From the NCBI GenBank assembly GCA_947623455.1, contig OX392540.1, positions 7,333,432 through 7,397,431 of the forward strand: a DNA stretch of 64,000 nt, read 5' to 3'. This document shows positions 13,001 to 20,099 of this stretch, piece by piece. Source of the stretch: Mimachlamys varia (taxonomy: Eukaryota; Mollusca; Bivalvia; Pectinida; Pectinidae). A model generated the notes under the pieces. That model ran no database searches and was not told the DNA's origin. It saw only the letters and a program-made list of their open reading frames with translations. A program made the position numbers and the translations under genes. How positions within the stretch are numbered: position 1 is the stretch's first letter; every line of letters begins with the position of its first letter.

Positions 13001-16000
13001 ATGGCGGAAATGCTGCCATCTTTGATTTAGACATTGAAATTGACAACAACTAGAGGGATCTTTCTAATTTCATATGTAGGTTCCCTTGGTCCCTACTGTT
13101 GTGCCCTTTTCATTTTGTAACTGATCAGAAAAACAAAATGGCTGAAAAGCAGCCATCTTGGACTTTGACATTGAAATCACTATTTCTTAAAGAAGTAATG
13201 GATGGATATTTCTCAAATTCCATATGTAGTTTCACTTTCGTGCCTAGTTGTGCCCGTTGAGAGATTTTGAGACTGATCAGATCAACAAAATGTCTGACAG
13301 ATTGCCATCCTGAATTTTGATAATTAGGCCTAGAGATGTAAGTGAAGTGGATCTTTCTCAAACTTCATATGTTTGTTCCTCTTGGTCCTTATAGTTGTGC
13401 TATTTTGCTTTAAGGACCGATCAGAAAAAACGAAATGGCCGACGGACGGCCATCTTGAAATTTTAGCTCATAGTCTACTATCTTTCAATTAATAATGCCT
13501 TTTCTTAAGAAGAAAAAAGGGAAAAGATCCCATTTTTTTGTGTCTAACACACTAATACCGTTTTTTTTCGGTGCATATATTAAAATAAACACATTCGCTT
13601 CCGTGTAAATGGATCAATGTTCATTTGTAATAAAAAATGATATTTTAGTTAAATGTTTAAAGCACTGCACTTAATTGTACATGTACACTTGAAATACAAC
13701 TCGTCAATCTAAACAACCTGCGTGTTATTGGGTTCACTCTAAATACTTACTTAATCCCTATTCTGAAACTTTCTGATATCGAAACATAGTAACCCATACA
13801 ACAAAAACACTTCAATAGCTGTCGAAATATACATACTATTGTTAGAAGTTTTAGCGTTTCAGTACTTTCAGTACTTTGATTACTTACATGTTTACTTGTC
13901 TAAATTGTCAAACGGCGTTCATAGCAAAATTTAAATCTTATTATCAGCGAACTGATATCCTCTTTGTCTCAAAGTCGGCAGATATAGACCTTTTTTTTAA
14001 GTTGCCACATTTAAGCATTGAAGAGTCTTGATATGGTGTTTATGATCGATATGAATGACAAAACTTCACAAGCAAAAATCATATCTCACAATATCCGGAC
14101 ACTTCATTTCCTATCCATGTTGGTGACTTGCACTGATTTCCATGTGGTTTTTAAAACTATGATAAATACTTCATAATCGACATCTTAATTCGTAAAACTT
14201 AACAGACATTCTGAAGACGAAGCGTCGCCGTTTCTATGCCAAAACAATGACGTCATAATCGGCACGTGCTGGATGTCATTTATCGTCTCTTAAAGTCTAT
14301 ATTGTCGTCGCAAGTTCAATATATATCGTCTTTATATATATATTTCAACCGATAACTATATTGTAAAACAAATCAGAGAATACCAAAGTGTCAAAAAAAA
14401 ACATAATCCGAATCAAAATTGATTAAACTAGACACATAATATGAACAAAGGAAAGCTTTAAATGGAAACTCTCGTAAAAGTACAAGAGAATAAGACCCTG
14501 TGTTCCGGAAGAGTAAGCGTCTTCTGCTTCATCGACGACACCCGCCATGTAAATCTTGGTCACATCCAAGTACATGTAAGCATCAATCCTCAAAATGAGA
14601 ATCGAGGCATCATTGTCAATCACAACAAGTAAGCACACTAATAAGCAAACTCAAATACGTCCATCTTCATATCACACTAAAATAATCTTATAACACAATC
14701 TTTTAAAGTCAACATAATTATATCGAAAACAAATATCCATATTGTTTTGAAATTAACAGATACACATTTTGTTTTAGCAAGAGGCCCCAAGTGCCTTAAC
14801 GGTCACCTGAATATTGATGTATTACTGGGTCTTTAAAGAAGAAGATTGCTAACATTTTAGCCAATTTGACCGTTTTGAGACCTTCCCCACTGCCCCGGCA
14901 AGGGCCAGAAACAATTGTTTTTCAACATCAATCCGTCATCTCCTGGTTATTTTTCCAATCAAGTTTCAATTACTTCCAACTTAAAATGAACAAAATATAT
15001 CCAAAAGTGTCATTATCCTATATAAACTATAGTAAACTTCACCCCCTCCCCATGGGGAACCTGAAGTCTTGGGGGCCTAAAATACACATTTTTTATAAAG
15101 TACCAAAAGACCTTTCAATTGGCGAATAGTATTTGATTCCAGCGTATTTGAGTCTGGAGAAGAAGATTGTTTTCAATTCTCTGTATTTTTTTTCTCAAGA
15201 GTTTCTTGTTAGTTACCGCTCAGGTTGACTTCGTTTAGACTCATTTTTGCATGGTTATAAAATGGATTTTTTTCATAATTTTTCAAAATCTTGAAAAAAT
15301 TTCCTGAAGTTACGTAAATTGGGCCTTTAAGTGATAAGCCTCTTTTATCTATCTGAAACCTAACAAAGTAACCATTTTTTTCAGTTTTGTCGTGATTTCG
15401 CTATAGGGGTGATCGTTAATTAACGTAACGGCTTTAAAGCTTCGTCACAGAAAATAAATAAGAGAATACCGAAGCGTTAACAAAATCATAATCCAAACTA
15501 AAAATCGATTAAACCAGGGGCAAAATATGAACAAAAGAAAGATTTACATGGAGACTCTTGTAAAAGTACAAGAGAATAAGACCAGATGTTCCGGAAAAGA
15601 CGGGCTTCTTTACAGGGGTGATCGTTAATTAACGTAACAGCTCCAGGGCTTCGTTACAGGGGGGGGGGGGAGGTCGTTCATTAACGTAACAGTTCTAGGG
15701 TTTCGTTACAGGAGTGATCGTTGATAAACGAAACAGCTCTGGGGTTTCGTTATAGGGGTGATCGTTGATAAACGTAACATCTATAGGGTTTCGTTACAGG
15801 GGTGATCGTTGATAAACGTAACAGCTATATGGTTTCGTTAATTACAGGGGTGATCGTTGATAAACATGACAGCTCTGAGGTTTCGTTACAGGGGTGATCG
15901 TTGATAAACGTAACAGCTATAGTGTTTCGTTACAGGGGCGATAGTTAATAAACGTAACAGCTCTGAGGTTTCTTTACAGGGGTGATCGTTAATTAACGGA

Positions 16001-16466
16001 ACAGCTCTAGGGCTTCGTTACAGGAGTGTTCTCTAAGATTTCGAGGGTGAATGGCTGCACGTGGAGTTTGTAGAGGTCAAGCTATGTGGTTTATTTTTTT
16101 TTAAATTGTCTTTCCTTTCTATTCTGAACAGGTTGGATGCCAGCGCCGATGATATTTGGTAGCCTAGTCGATACATGTTGTAAAGTTTGGAGTTCAAGGT
16201 GCAAAGACCAAGGCGCATGCGCCAAATATGACATAGAAGACTTCCGGATTAAACGAGCAACGTTTGAAATCCTGTGTAACATGGCCGTGATAAGTATACA
16301 ATGTGTCGTGTTTATTCTAGCTCGGAAAAAGAAGGACTGGAGTACGGTTGAGAGAGCAGGTGATTTTGACTCATACGAGATAGACGGCCCGACGGGGAAT
16401 CGACTAAACAATTTCGAACGCGCTCCTTTCATAGACCGTATTTATAAAGGGCGGATAAGAAAGTAA
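916..16466 (+). CDS. SLCO: Organic anion transporter polypeptide (OATP, SLCO family), C-terminal half, six exons
   Basis: The gene encodes a plasma-membrane transporter of the solute carrier organic anion family, which moves large amphipathic anions such as conjugates, eicosanoids and hormones. Six exons (916-1080, 2386-2575, 3180-3306, 5373-5536, 11283-11347, 16132-16466) have AG/GT borders and join in phase into 347 residues ending at a stop. Visible in order are an RNPIY membrane segment followed by PKYLETQF (usual OATP consensus PKYLExQF), two further membrane stretches, an extracellular loop with eleven cysteines including the Kazal-like CGSDGQNYFSPCQAGC, the ENKPLALGLGS segment, PAPMIFGSLVD, the C-W-C-G-C-YD motif and a last helix. 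Family members are about 650-700 residues, so roughly the first half lies before position 1. The exact SLCO member cannot be assigned. The introns are loaded with minisatellites. No frameshift or stop is seen in the joined frame. Confidence 0.93.
1081..1366. other. Intron sequence without recognised elements
   Basis: This is the start of the first visible transporter intron. Only AT-rich sequence is seen, with a degenerate forerunner of the following repeat near 1316-1335. Confidence 0.5.
1367..2170. repeat. 62 bp minisatellite, about 13 copies, in an OATP intron
   Basis: Successive copies of a 62 bp unit carry the core AAGTGTCCATTTACTAGTAA, then TTTCTCTTTGGTGAAACTTA and a CTATAAnCC(A/G)GAAG join. 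Start-to-start spacing of GTGTCCATTTA is 62 bp from 1381 to about 2126. Variation is a few substitutions per copy. It ends about 215 bp before the next exon. Confidence 0.92.
2386..2575 (+). CDS. SLCO: OATP exon: two membrane segments
   Basis: The acceptor ATCTTTCAG and the donor GTACGT flank the exon. The first two bases complete Gly from the previous exon, giving ...IIM-G-MLGILSAAIGTLVGGIIV, a helix typical of the eighth OATP segment, then SKFKFSPLTCLKC and a second hydrophobic stretch ending FFLGCSNPQITNYNTQ. It closes in phase 2 (AC), completed to Thr by the next exon. The last cysteine opens the extracellular cysteine-rich loop. Confidence 0.9.
2741..2921. mobile_element. Foldback element, copy 1 (GGCCCTGG family)
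   Basis: The left arm reads CAGGCCCTGGTTTCATCAAC followed by ATTCCTTAACTT. The right arm is its near-perfect inverted match, ending GATGAAATCGGGGCCAG. The arms converge on an AT-rich centre, so the roughly 180 bp element can fold on itself. A second copy is at 29393-29577. There is no coding capacity. It sits in the 604 bp intron between two transporter exons. Confidence 0.7.
3180..3306 (+). CDS. SLCO: OATP exon: Kazal-like extracellular domain
   Basis: After the acceptor CCTCATAG at 3179, one base completes Thr and the frame continues DINSSCSAQCHCDVMDYFPL, then CGSDGQNYFSPCQAGC and TGGSNL, in phase 0 with donor GTGAGT. Six cysteines and the CGSDGxxYFSPCxAGC pattern are diagnostic of the Kazal-like loop between segments 9 and 10 of OATPs, where the cysteines are disulfide-bonded. 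The longer frame at 3098-3310 is in another frame and is a shadow. Confidence 0.93.
3372..3509. mobile_element. Imperfect inverted-repeat element in OATP intron
   Basis: The left half contains TATCGATGTATAG, ATCGAAAACCGA and CGTGCACT. The right half contains AGTGCACTTCGACTTTCGG and CTATACATCGATA in inverted order. The outer parts AATTGTCCTTGATgAT and ATTATCAAGTGCAATCC also pair with mismatches. About 138 bp, non-coding. This is likely a small foldback transposon remnant, though no target duplication was confirmed. Confidence 0.5.
3510..3954. other. Intron sequence, no gene seen
   Basis: Unique-looking sequence with a short CpG-bearing patch near 3640-3730. No convincing exon or repeat is seen. 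Confidence 0.4.
3955..5229. repeat. 29 bp minisatellite, about 44 copies, in an OATP intron
   Basis: The unit is GGTATATTTTGTCTTTTGAT followed by TGACGCTGT, 29 bp, with alternating TGACGCTG and TGAGGCTG versions and a diverged 3' subfamily (CCTTTGGTTCAGGCTGTAGT) from about 5050. Because the minus strand of the unit has no stop in any frame, a 207-codon open frame arises at 4294-4917. It is an artefact of the repeat. Confidence 0.92.
5287..5312. repeat. Poly-C tract upstream of an OATP exon
   Basis: A run of C residues interrupted by one A, followed by a run of A. It lies 60 bp before an acceptor and inside the intron, so it does not affect the frame. Confidence 0.85.
5373..5536 (+). CDS. SLCO: OATP exon: end of cysteine loop and next helix
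   Basis: The exon follows the acceptor TTCACATTTTAG and encodes LYTDCECVGGNATATPGLCP, then SDCNTGNMYGF and a hydrophobic stretch FIGSFSACIGIMPGFIFVI, ending in phase 2 (AG) before GTGATT. Four cysteines complete the eleven of the extracellular loop. NAT is a possible N-glycosylation site. The donor is weaker than the others but the phase matches the next exon. Confidence 0.9.
5719..10692. repeat. 26 bp tandem array, about 190 copies (5 kb), in an OATP intron
   Basis: The main unit is GATGCTACATGTAT (14 bp) plus GATACACTGTAT (12 bp). The halves usually alternate, but runs of one half alone occur, for example at 8527-8573 and 8846-8900. Each 14-mer contains the palindrome ATACATGTAT when joined to its neighbours. 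Variants are GCTTCATG, GATACTACATG and ATAATGC. A block starting at 7501 recurs 664 bp later. The minus-strand open frames in it are repeat artefacts. Confidence 0.95.
10791..10953. repeat. Inverted repeat flanked by 12 bp arms
   Basis: ATATTAGATATG at 10791-10802 is matched in inverted orientation by CATATCTAATAT at 10942-10953. The 139 bp interior is AT-rich and non-coding. It could be a small foldback element. Confidence 0.45.
10965..11033. repeat. Inverted repeat with 16 bp perfect arms
   Basis: ACCTTTGATTCGGTCA at 10965-10980 is perfectly matched by TGACCGAATCAAAGGT at 11018-11033 with a 37 bp spacer. It would form a stable hairpin in the intron transcript. A transposon remnant is possible. 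Confidence 0.65.
11283..11347 (+). CDS. SLCO: OATP exon: short conserved ENKPLALGLGS segment
   Basis: A 65 bp exon between TTTGTGTTTCAG and GTAAGT. The first base completes Arg, then SVSEENKPLALGLGSFLHSIL and one base of Gly, phase 1. It matches the OATP block usually written R-x-V-x-x-x-x-K-x-x-A-L-G-x-x-x. The phase fits both neighbours, so this small exon is well supported despite its length. Confidence 0.88.
11348..12904. other. OATP intron, mostly without recognised elements
   Basis: No gene is seen. 12230-12480 contains two diverged copies of a segment with TATCAGAACCTG and AATAACACTTATA. Two CAGTCACGTGG motifs lie near 11510-11540. The open frame 11681-11935 has no recognisable family and is probably chance. 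TAATTAGGCCTAGAG near 12594 recurs near 13323. Confidence 0.45.
12905..13465. repeat. Degenerate tandem repeat of about 143 bp, four copies
   Basis: The phrase TTTCTCAAATTnCATATGTAG recurs at about 12923, 13062, 13209 and 13353 (spacing 139-147 bp). Each copy also contains ACTGATCAGAAAAACAAAAT followed by a short ATGGC...GCCAT inverted motif. The copies are strongly diverged, so this is an old array. Confidence 0.75.
13466..14376. other. OATP intron, nothing recognised
   Basis: AT-rich sequence with simple runs. No exon, RNA gene or repeat could be supported. Confidence 0.45.
14377..14700. mobile_element. Dispersed repeat family A, copy 1
   Basis: The sequence contains AAATCAGAGAATACCAAAG, GTAAAAGTACAAGAGAATAA, TGTTCCGGAAGAGTAAGCGT and CTTCATCGACGACACCCGCC. 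The same blocks in the same order recur at 15444-15611, 25899-26060 and 30752-31040. The class is not recognised. No protein domain is seen; the minus-strand frame 14423-14638 lies entirely within it. Confidence 0.7.
14777..15175. mobile_element. Dispersed repeat candidate beginning GCCCCAAGTGCCTTAACGGT
   Basis: The start GCAAGAGGCCCCAAGTGCC followed by TTAACGGTCACCTGA resembles an interspersed repeat I recall from mollusc genomes, including the later TTAGCCAATTTGACC block. That recognition is from memory, not a search. The open frame 14866-15129 lies within it and has no recognised domain. Confidence 0.45.
15193..15331 (-). mobile_element. Partial copy of the TTAA-ended MITE
   Basis: Read on the minus strand this segment parallels 498 to about 638: TTAAAGGCCCAATTTACGTAAC-like end, CTTCAGGAAA, a stretch around AACCATGCAAAAAT, and GAGCGGTAACTAAC. 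Only one terminus is present, with TTAA at 15328-15331, so the copy is truncated or its other end has decayed. Confidence 0.6.
15400..15443. repeat. Detached first unit of the 44 bp minisatellite
   Basis: The segment GGGGTGATCGTTAATTAACG followed by TAACGGCTTTAAAGCTTCGT is one unit of the array that continues at 15612. It is separated from the array by a copy of repeat family A. Confidence 0.7.
15444..15611. mobile_element. Dispersed repeat family A, copy 2, inside a minisatellite
   Basis: It shares GAGAATACCGAAGCGTTAAC, AAAAGTACAAGAGAATAAGA and TGTTCCGGAA with the other copies but ends early. Minisatellite units flank it on both sides, which suggests insertion into an existing array. Confidence 0.65.
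15612..16028. repeat. 44 bp minisatellite, about 9 copies, in the last OATP intron
   Basis: The unit is GGGGTGATCGTTGATAAACG, TAACAGCTCTAGGGTTTCG, TTACA, with 44 bp spacing between GGGGTG starts (for example 15755 and 15799). A G-run at 15660-15670 interrupts one unit. It ends about 100 bp before the final exon. Confidence 0.9.
16132..16466 (+). CDS. SLCO: OATP last exon: final helices and cytoplasmic tail
   Basis: After ATTCTGAACAG the first two bases complete Gly, then WMPAPMIFGSLVDTCCKVWS, SRCKDQGACAKYD, a hydrophobic helix FEILCNMAVISIQCVVFILA, a basic turn RKKKDW and a polar tail ending RIRK, then TAA. The D-x-C-x-x-W-x-x-x-C-x-x-x-G-x-C-x-x-YD pattern is a standard OATP landmark before the last membrane segment. 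The minus-strand frames across it are shadows. Confidence 0.93.
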
Positions 16467-17100
16467 AACACTACTGTTCAATGTTATGAATGATGAAATT
16501 ATTTTTTAAGACTTTTACCGTATTTAACCGGGTGTTTGACTGTTAAGTGAGGAACAGAGAATTTATATGCTGTTTATGTTTCTATTGCTTATCCTTGATA
16601 TGATCAGCCATTTTGAATAATAAATATCATTGCAGTTTTTAATGAGAACGTTATTTTATTTTTAACAGTTGGGGTCCATATTCATTATTTATATTACAGA
16701 AATAGTGATTACAATGCTACTGTAATGAGGAAATAGAAAACGGAGTAAACATGTCCTTATACATTGATAAAGTTAATTATTATCTACTAAGTAATTCCAT
16801 TATAATCAGTTGTCAGTATGATGGGACTCAAGAAGAGACCGAGAATGAAATGCGAATAACTTGAAAATGGATTTTCCGATTTGCGCAAAATAACTTTCTG
16901 ATCTGGAAAAAAAAAATATCCACTCGAAATTGTTCCGGGAATGAAAATAATTCGTTATTATAAAATGACAAACTTTGTGAGGAAACAAGTGATGTAAACC
17001 ACCCACGATAAAATTGTTTTACTGATATATTTTAATATTATCAATTTGTTTGATAAGTTAGAAAACATCGTATTTCGTCGATATACATTATAATTATATG
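16467..17100. other. OATP 3' UTR and intergenic sequence
   Basis: Apart from the polyadenylation signal at 16619, nothing is recognised. It separates the transporter from the fucosyltransferase downstream. Confidence 0.5.
16619..16624 (+). terminator. Polyadenylation signal AATAAA for OATP
   Basis: This is the first canonical AATAAA after the stop codon, 153 bp downstream, which would give a short 3' UTR. Assigned by position and sequence only. Confidence 0.6.
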
Positions 17101-17103
17101 AAC

Positions 17104-17342
17104 TTTTTTTTTTTTTTTAACAGTCATGAAACAATTTATCCCACTTCTATTCATCTCTTTTCTTTGCCCGTATGTTAGCGCGCGAGGGGTCTTATTGTGG
17201 GAGGAAACAGGAGTACCCGGAGAAAACCCATGTGGTCGGGCAGGTGACCCCTTACCTTTTCACATCCTGTCGAGGAATAGAACCTCGGTCGCCTTGATGA
17301 AAGACAAGTACGCTATCCACTGCACTTTGCGACCACCAAGTT
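17104..17342 (-). mobile_element. tRNA-derived SINE remnant, minus strand
   Basis: On the minus strand the head near 17342-17280 reads GTGGATAGCGTACTTG (A-box-like) and then GAGGTTCTATTCCTCG (diverged B-box, consensus GGTTCGANNCC). The body continues with GGTTTTCTCCGGGTACTCCT and GTTTCCTCCCAC, a conserved block seen in SINE-like repeats of many aquatic animals (from memory). The T-run at 17107-17118 would be its poly(A) tail. The plus-strand open frame 17126-17344, which looks like a signal peptide plus short tail, lies across it and is probably an artefact. Confidence 0.6.
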
Positions 17343-17567
17343 GATTTAATAAATTAAAACAAATTGAGATATGACTGGTGCTTATTCCCTGTCCTAATTT
17401 GATAATTTGAAGAACGAGGTTGTCCTAGGTTAATATTGTTCAAACAAGGTTCGTAAATTCGTGATAGACCTCACATGACGTCAATGCCTGTATATTTATA
17501 AAAAAATGCTAACCCTTTTGTCAACACTTTCTTACCATATCACTTGGTTCTCTGTCTGCCTCGTTGT

Positions 17568-17751
17568 TACCTCCCTGACCTACATGTACTAGGGGCCAAT
17601 ATAGAGCTACATGGTACTGTATATATCGGCTAGGCGTCACCTCCCTGACCTACTAGCGGTCAAGATAGAGCTACAGGGTATATATCGGCTAGGAGTCACC
17701 TCCCTGACCTAATAGGGGCCAAGATAGAGCTACAGGGTATATATCTGCTAA
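17568..17751. repeat. Three-copy tandem repeat of about 60-70 bp
   Basis: Three copies of CACCTCCCTGACCTACTAG, GGGCCAAGATAGAGCTACA and GGGTATATATCGGCTAGG. The first copy is slightly longer because of an inserted ACATGTACT-like segment. It lies 115 bp before the first fucosyltransferase start codon, so it may be in its 5' UTR or promoter region. Confidence 0.85.
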
Positions 17752-17866
17752 GTAAACACAGGCGTCCCCCAGTTGGCGGGGAATATCTCGTTACGGTGGG
17801 CGTAAGGTTCACTTGTCGCTGAATTATCAGCTAGGATTGCCGAATGCCGAATGAATTAGCATTACG

Positions 17867-17903
17867 ATGAGGAAGAATTGTTTATCTCGATTTCTACATA
17901 AAG
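17867..17903 (+). CDS. Fucosyltransferase gene 1, first coding exon
   Basis: ATG with A at -3 opens MRKNCLSRFLHK, followed by G and the donor GTAACT. The remaining G plus AT of the next exon forms an Asp codon, just as in the paralogue. The basic tail before a membrane segment fits a type II Golgi enzyme. Two upstream ATGs (17844, 17851) open tiny frames; the first stops at 17868-17870, overlapping this start. Confidence 0.75.
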
Positions 17904-20037
17904 GTAACTAAACTTTATCTCTTCTATATACAAATATGATACATTATTTCTGCCCGCATTTAATACACCGGACTTAAAGCAATAAAGTAATGATCCCATA
18001 ACAAACATTGTTATTAATGACAAAACTTGAAAAGTATCAGGGTTTATTGGTTATATAAATATTTATTATTTCTATTTTTAGTATTATGCTTTATCTAATT
18101 ATTTCGGATGAAGAGCATTTGAAGTGTAAAGAACACTGAATTTGATAACGTTACGATATAGCATACGTATGTTGCTACCATCTTCGCTCGGCAAGGGTTA
18201 CGATAAGTGTGCGGATCGTAACCCTCGGCTAGAGGAGATGTGTTGCTACAGTCTTGTAACAGCATTTGCTTTCACAATGCACTTATCGCAAATGAAATGT
18301 TATTCAATAAATACACCCTTATCTAAATAACCCCTTGACACCCTTTCAGCGGTCTTTTATATCAATCGCTCTTACAGAATTTACAAAAAATGCGTAAAAT
18401 ACATGACTGAAGTATATCAATGTTAACATACCATTGCAAACATATCATTGTAAACATATCATTGTAAACATATTGTAAAGTATGATTTTTCTCATTCCGC
18501 TGATGGAGTACCGGTTGGTAGAGCCGGGCCATTCCACGCTGGTTCGATTCCAATCGGGGCACATGGAAGGAATGTGTTTTTTTCCCTGTTCTTTTCAGGT
18601 GATTTGATGGAATCCGTCCTTTATATATATACCATAGCATGATATTGTCACAATATTACCCTACCGAATTATGTTGGCATTCAAAAGGCCATAAATGCCA
18701 TTTACCGATTGTCGACGAGATCATTATTATAACGTTAGTTACCATTGACCGTTACCGGGCGATGGCTGTTCTATTCATTGAACATGCCTACACGATTGAT
18801 ATCTTATTTGAGCTAAATGCTGAAAAATACAAATTGCAAGTGATTCTTCATGAGAAAAACAGATTCTTAAAATGGTCAATTCAAGTACTGAATTGCTTTT
18901 AGTTGGCATTCATAGGCAATATGAATGCCAACTGGACAAATGCAAATTTGATGGAGCGCGCTATTCACATTGCATTTGAATGCAACATGAAATCAGTTAA
19001 ATGCTTAAAAGGACGCCTTTACCTTTTGAACAAGATTACACATATTCCAAAAAATCTTTTCTTCTTTTACAGATGTCATTTGTACCTTCCTTGGGATAAG
19101 TGTAGGATTAAATATGGTGATGCTTTGGTCATGTGACTTCGCTGGAAGAGGAAGTAAAAGTCAATCTCTAATTAACAAGCCCGATGACGGTATCCGGAAA
19201 TACTATATTTGTCCGTTTTTCCGAGGTGGTCTTGGGAATTTAATGTTTCAATACGCTTCAGTTTATGGGATAGCTAAATCAAATAATATTGAAATAGGAT
19301 TACACGTCGATGATAAATTGTATGATACATTTGAATTGATACCACCAACCCTTACAAACAGGAAAGTGTATTTAACCGCGCGACGTTTCATCGGAAGTGA
19401 GCAAGACTGTGCATATGACGTAAGAAATTTAAATATTCCCAGAAACAGAAATGTTGTACATTTATCTTTTTTACAATCATGGAAATATTTTGTGAATGTT
19501 GAAAGTGATATAAGAAAACATTTTGTTTTCAAAAAAGAAATTAAAATATCAGCACGTGATTTGATCAAAAAGACAATCACGAAATCTCAGTTTTCTTCCA
19601 ATGTCAAGGTGACTCTTGTTGGGGTTCATGTTCGAAGGGGAGACTACCTCGACAAAGAAAAGGAAAAGTTCGGCTATCGCGTAGCAACTGTAGATTATTT
19701 TAAAAGAACTATGAGTTTCTTTCGTTCCAAATATGAAAATGTATTATTCCTGGTTTTTACAAATCCGGTCGACGAGGATATGACTTGGTGCAAATCAAAT
19801 CTTAAGACTAATGACGTAATATTCATGTTCGGAAACACTCGGGGTGTGGATCTTTGCGTATTGACAATGTGTGATCACGTGATTACGAGTGTCGGAACAT
19901 TCGGATGGTGGGCTGCGTTTTTAAATAACGGGACGAAAACATACTTCAGGGACTTTGTAAAATACGGATCAGATTACGGAAAATGTTTTCAGGAGAACGG
20001 TATCGATTATTTTTATCCAGGATGGCTTGGTTTTTAA
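17867..20037 (+). CDS. Alpha-1,2-fucosyltransferase-like protein (GT11), gene 1, two exons
   Basis: Predicted Golgi type II enzyme that transfers L-fucose from GDP-fucose to galactose in alpha-1,2 linkage. Exon 17867-17903 encodes MRKNCLSRFLHK and one base. Exon 19073-20037 completes Asp13 and encodes the rest, 333 residues in all. Visible are a short basic tail, a membrane anchor at about 14-32 (VICTFLGISVGLNMVMLWS), a stem, FFRGGLGNLMFQYAS, the nucleotide-sugar motif HVRRGDY at 198-204, LVFTNPVDEDMTWC, and GTFGWW at 287-292 with one NGT sequon after it. The length and the three motifs match GT11 (vertebrate FUT1/FUT2 are about 340-365). The catalytic exon is intact. The gene is a paralogue of the one at 30464-34104. 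Acceptor specificity cannot be read from sequence. Confidence 0.9.
17904..18430. other. Intron of fucosyltransferase gene 1, nothing recognised
   Basis: AT-rich intron sequence with no supported feature. The frame 18142-18330 has no recognisable family. Confidence 0.5.
18432..18478. repeat. Short tandem repeat (CATATCATTGTAAA units)
   Basis: Three to four copies of a roughly 14-16 bp unit, AACATATCATTGTAA. Confidence 0.7.
18494..18635 (+). mobile_element. tRNA-derived SINE-like element with A and B boxes
   Basis: GGTTGGTAGAGCCGGGCC resembles a tRNA D-arm and A box. GGTTCGATTCCAATCGG about 30 bp later is an exact B box (GGTTCGANNCC) with T-arm. No complete cloverleaf with anticodon stem and CCA-adjacent acceptor could be built, so a SINE head is more likely than a working tRNA gene. 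A T-rich body and a TATATATA tail follow. Confidence 0.55.
18640..19072. other. Rest of intron of fucosyltransferase gene 1
   Basis: No supported exon. GTTGGCATTCA occurs twice (about 18661 and 18902), the second with an inverted partner (GAATGCCAAC), suggesting a decayed foldback. The open frames here are uninformative. Confidence 0.4.
19073..20037 (+). CDS. Fucosyltransferase gene 1, main exon with anchor and catalytic domain
   Basis: The acceptor CTTCTTTTACAG at 19072 is followed by AT, completing Asp, then 320 residues and TAA. Taking the internal ATG at 19114 as start would cut the membrane anchor in half. Splicing from 17903 restores it, which is why the spliced model is preferred. Confidence 0.93.
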
Positions 20038-20099
20038 AACCGCTAAATTACCACAGATTAGATCAAAAATAGTTCTGTTGTCTTGGATATTTCGATGTG

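Noticed and set aside
16091..16466. Minus-strand frames opposite the last OATP exon
   Set aside because: They are antisense shadows of a well-supported exon.
18494..18565. Functional tRNA gene
   Set aside because: A good B box and D-arm-like segment are present, but I could not pair an acceptor stem or define an anticodon loop, so a SINE head is the better reading.
19114..19116. Start codon of fucosyltransferase gene 1 at 19114
   Set aside because: It would remove about half of the membrane anchor. The in-phase spliced start at 17867 gives a complete type II protein of the same length as the paralogue.
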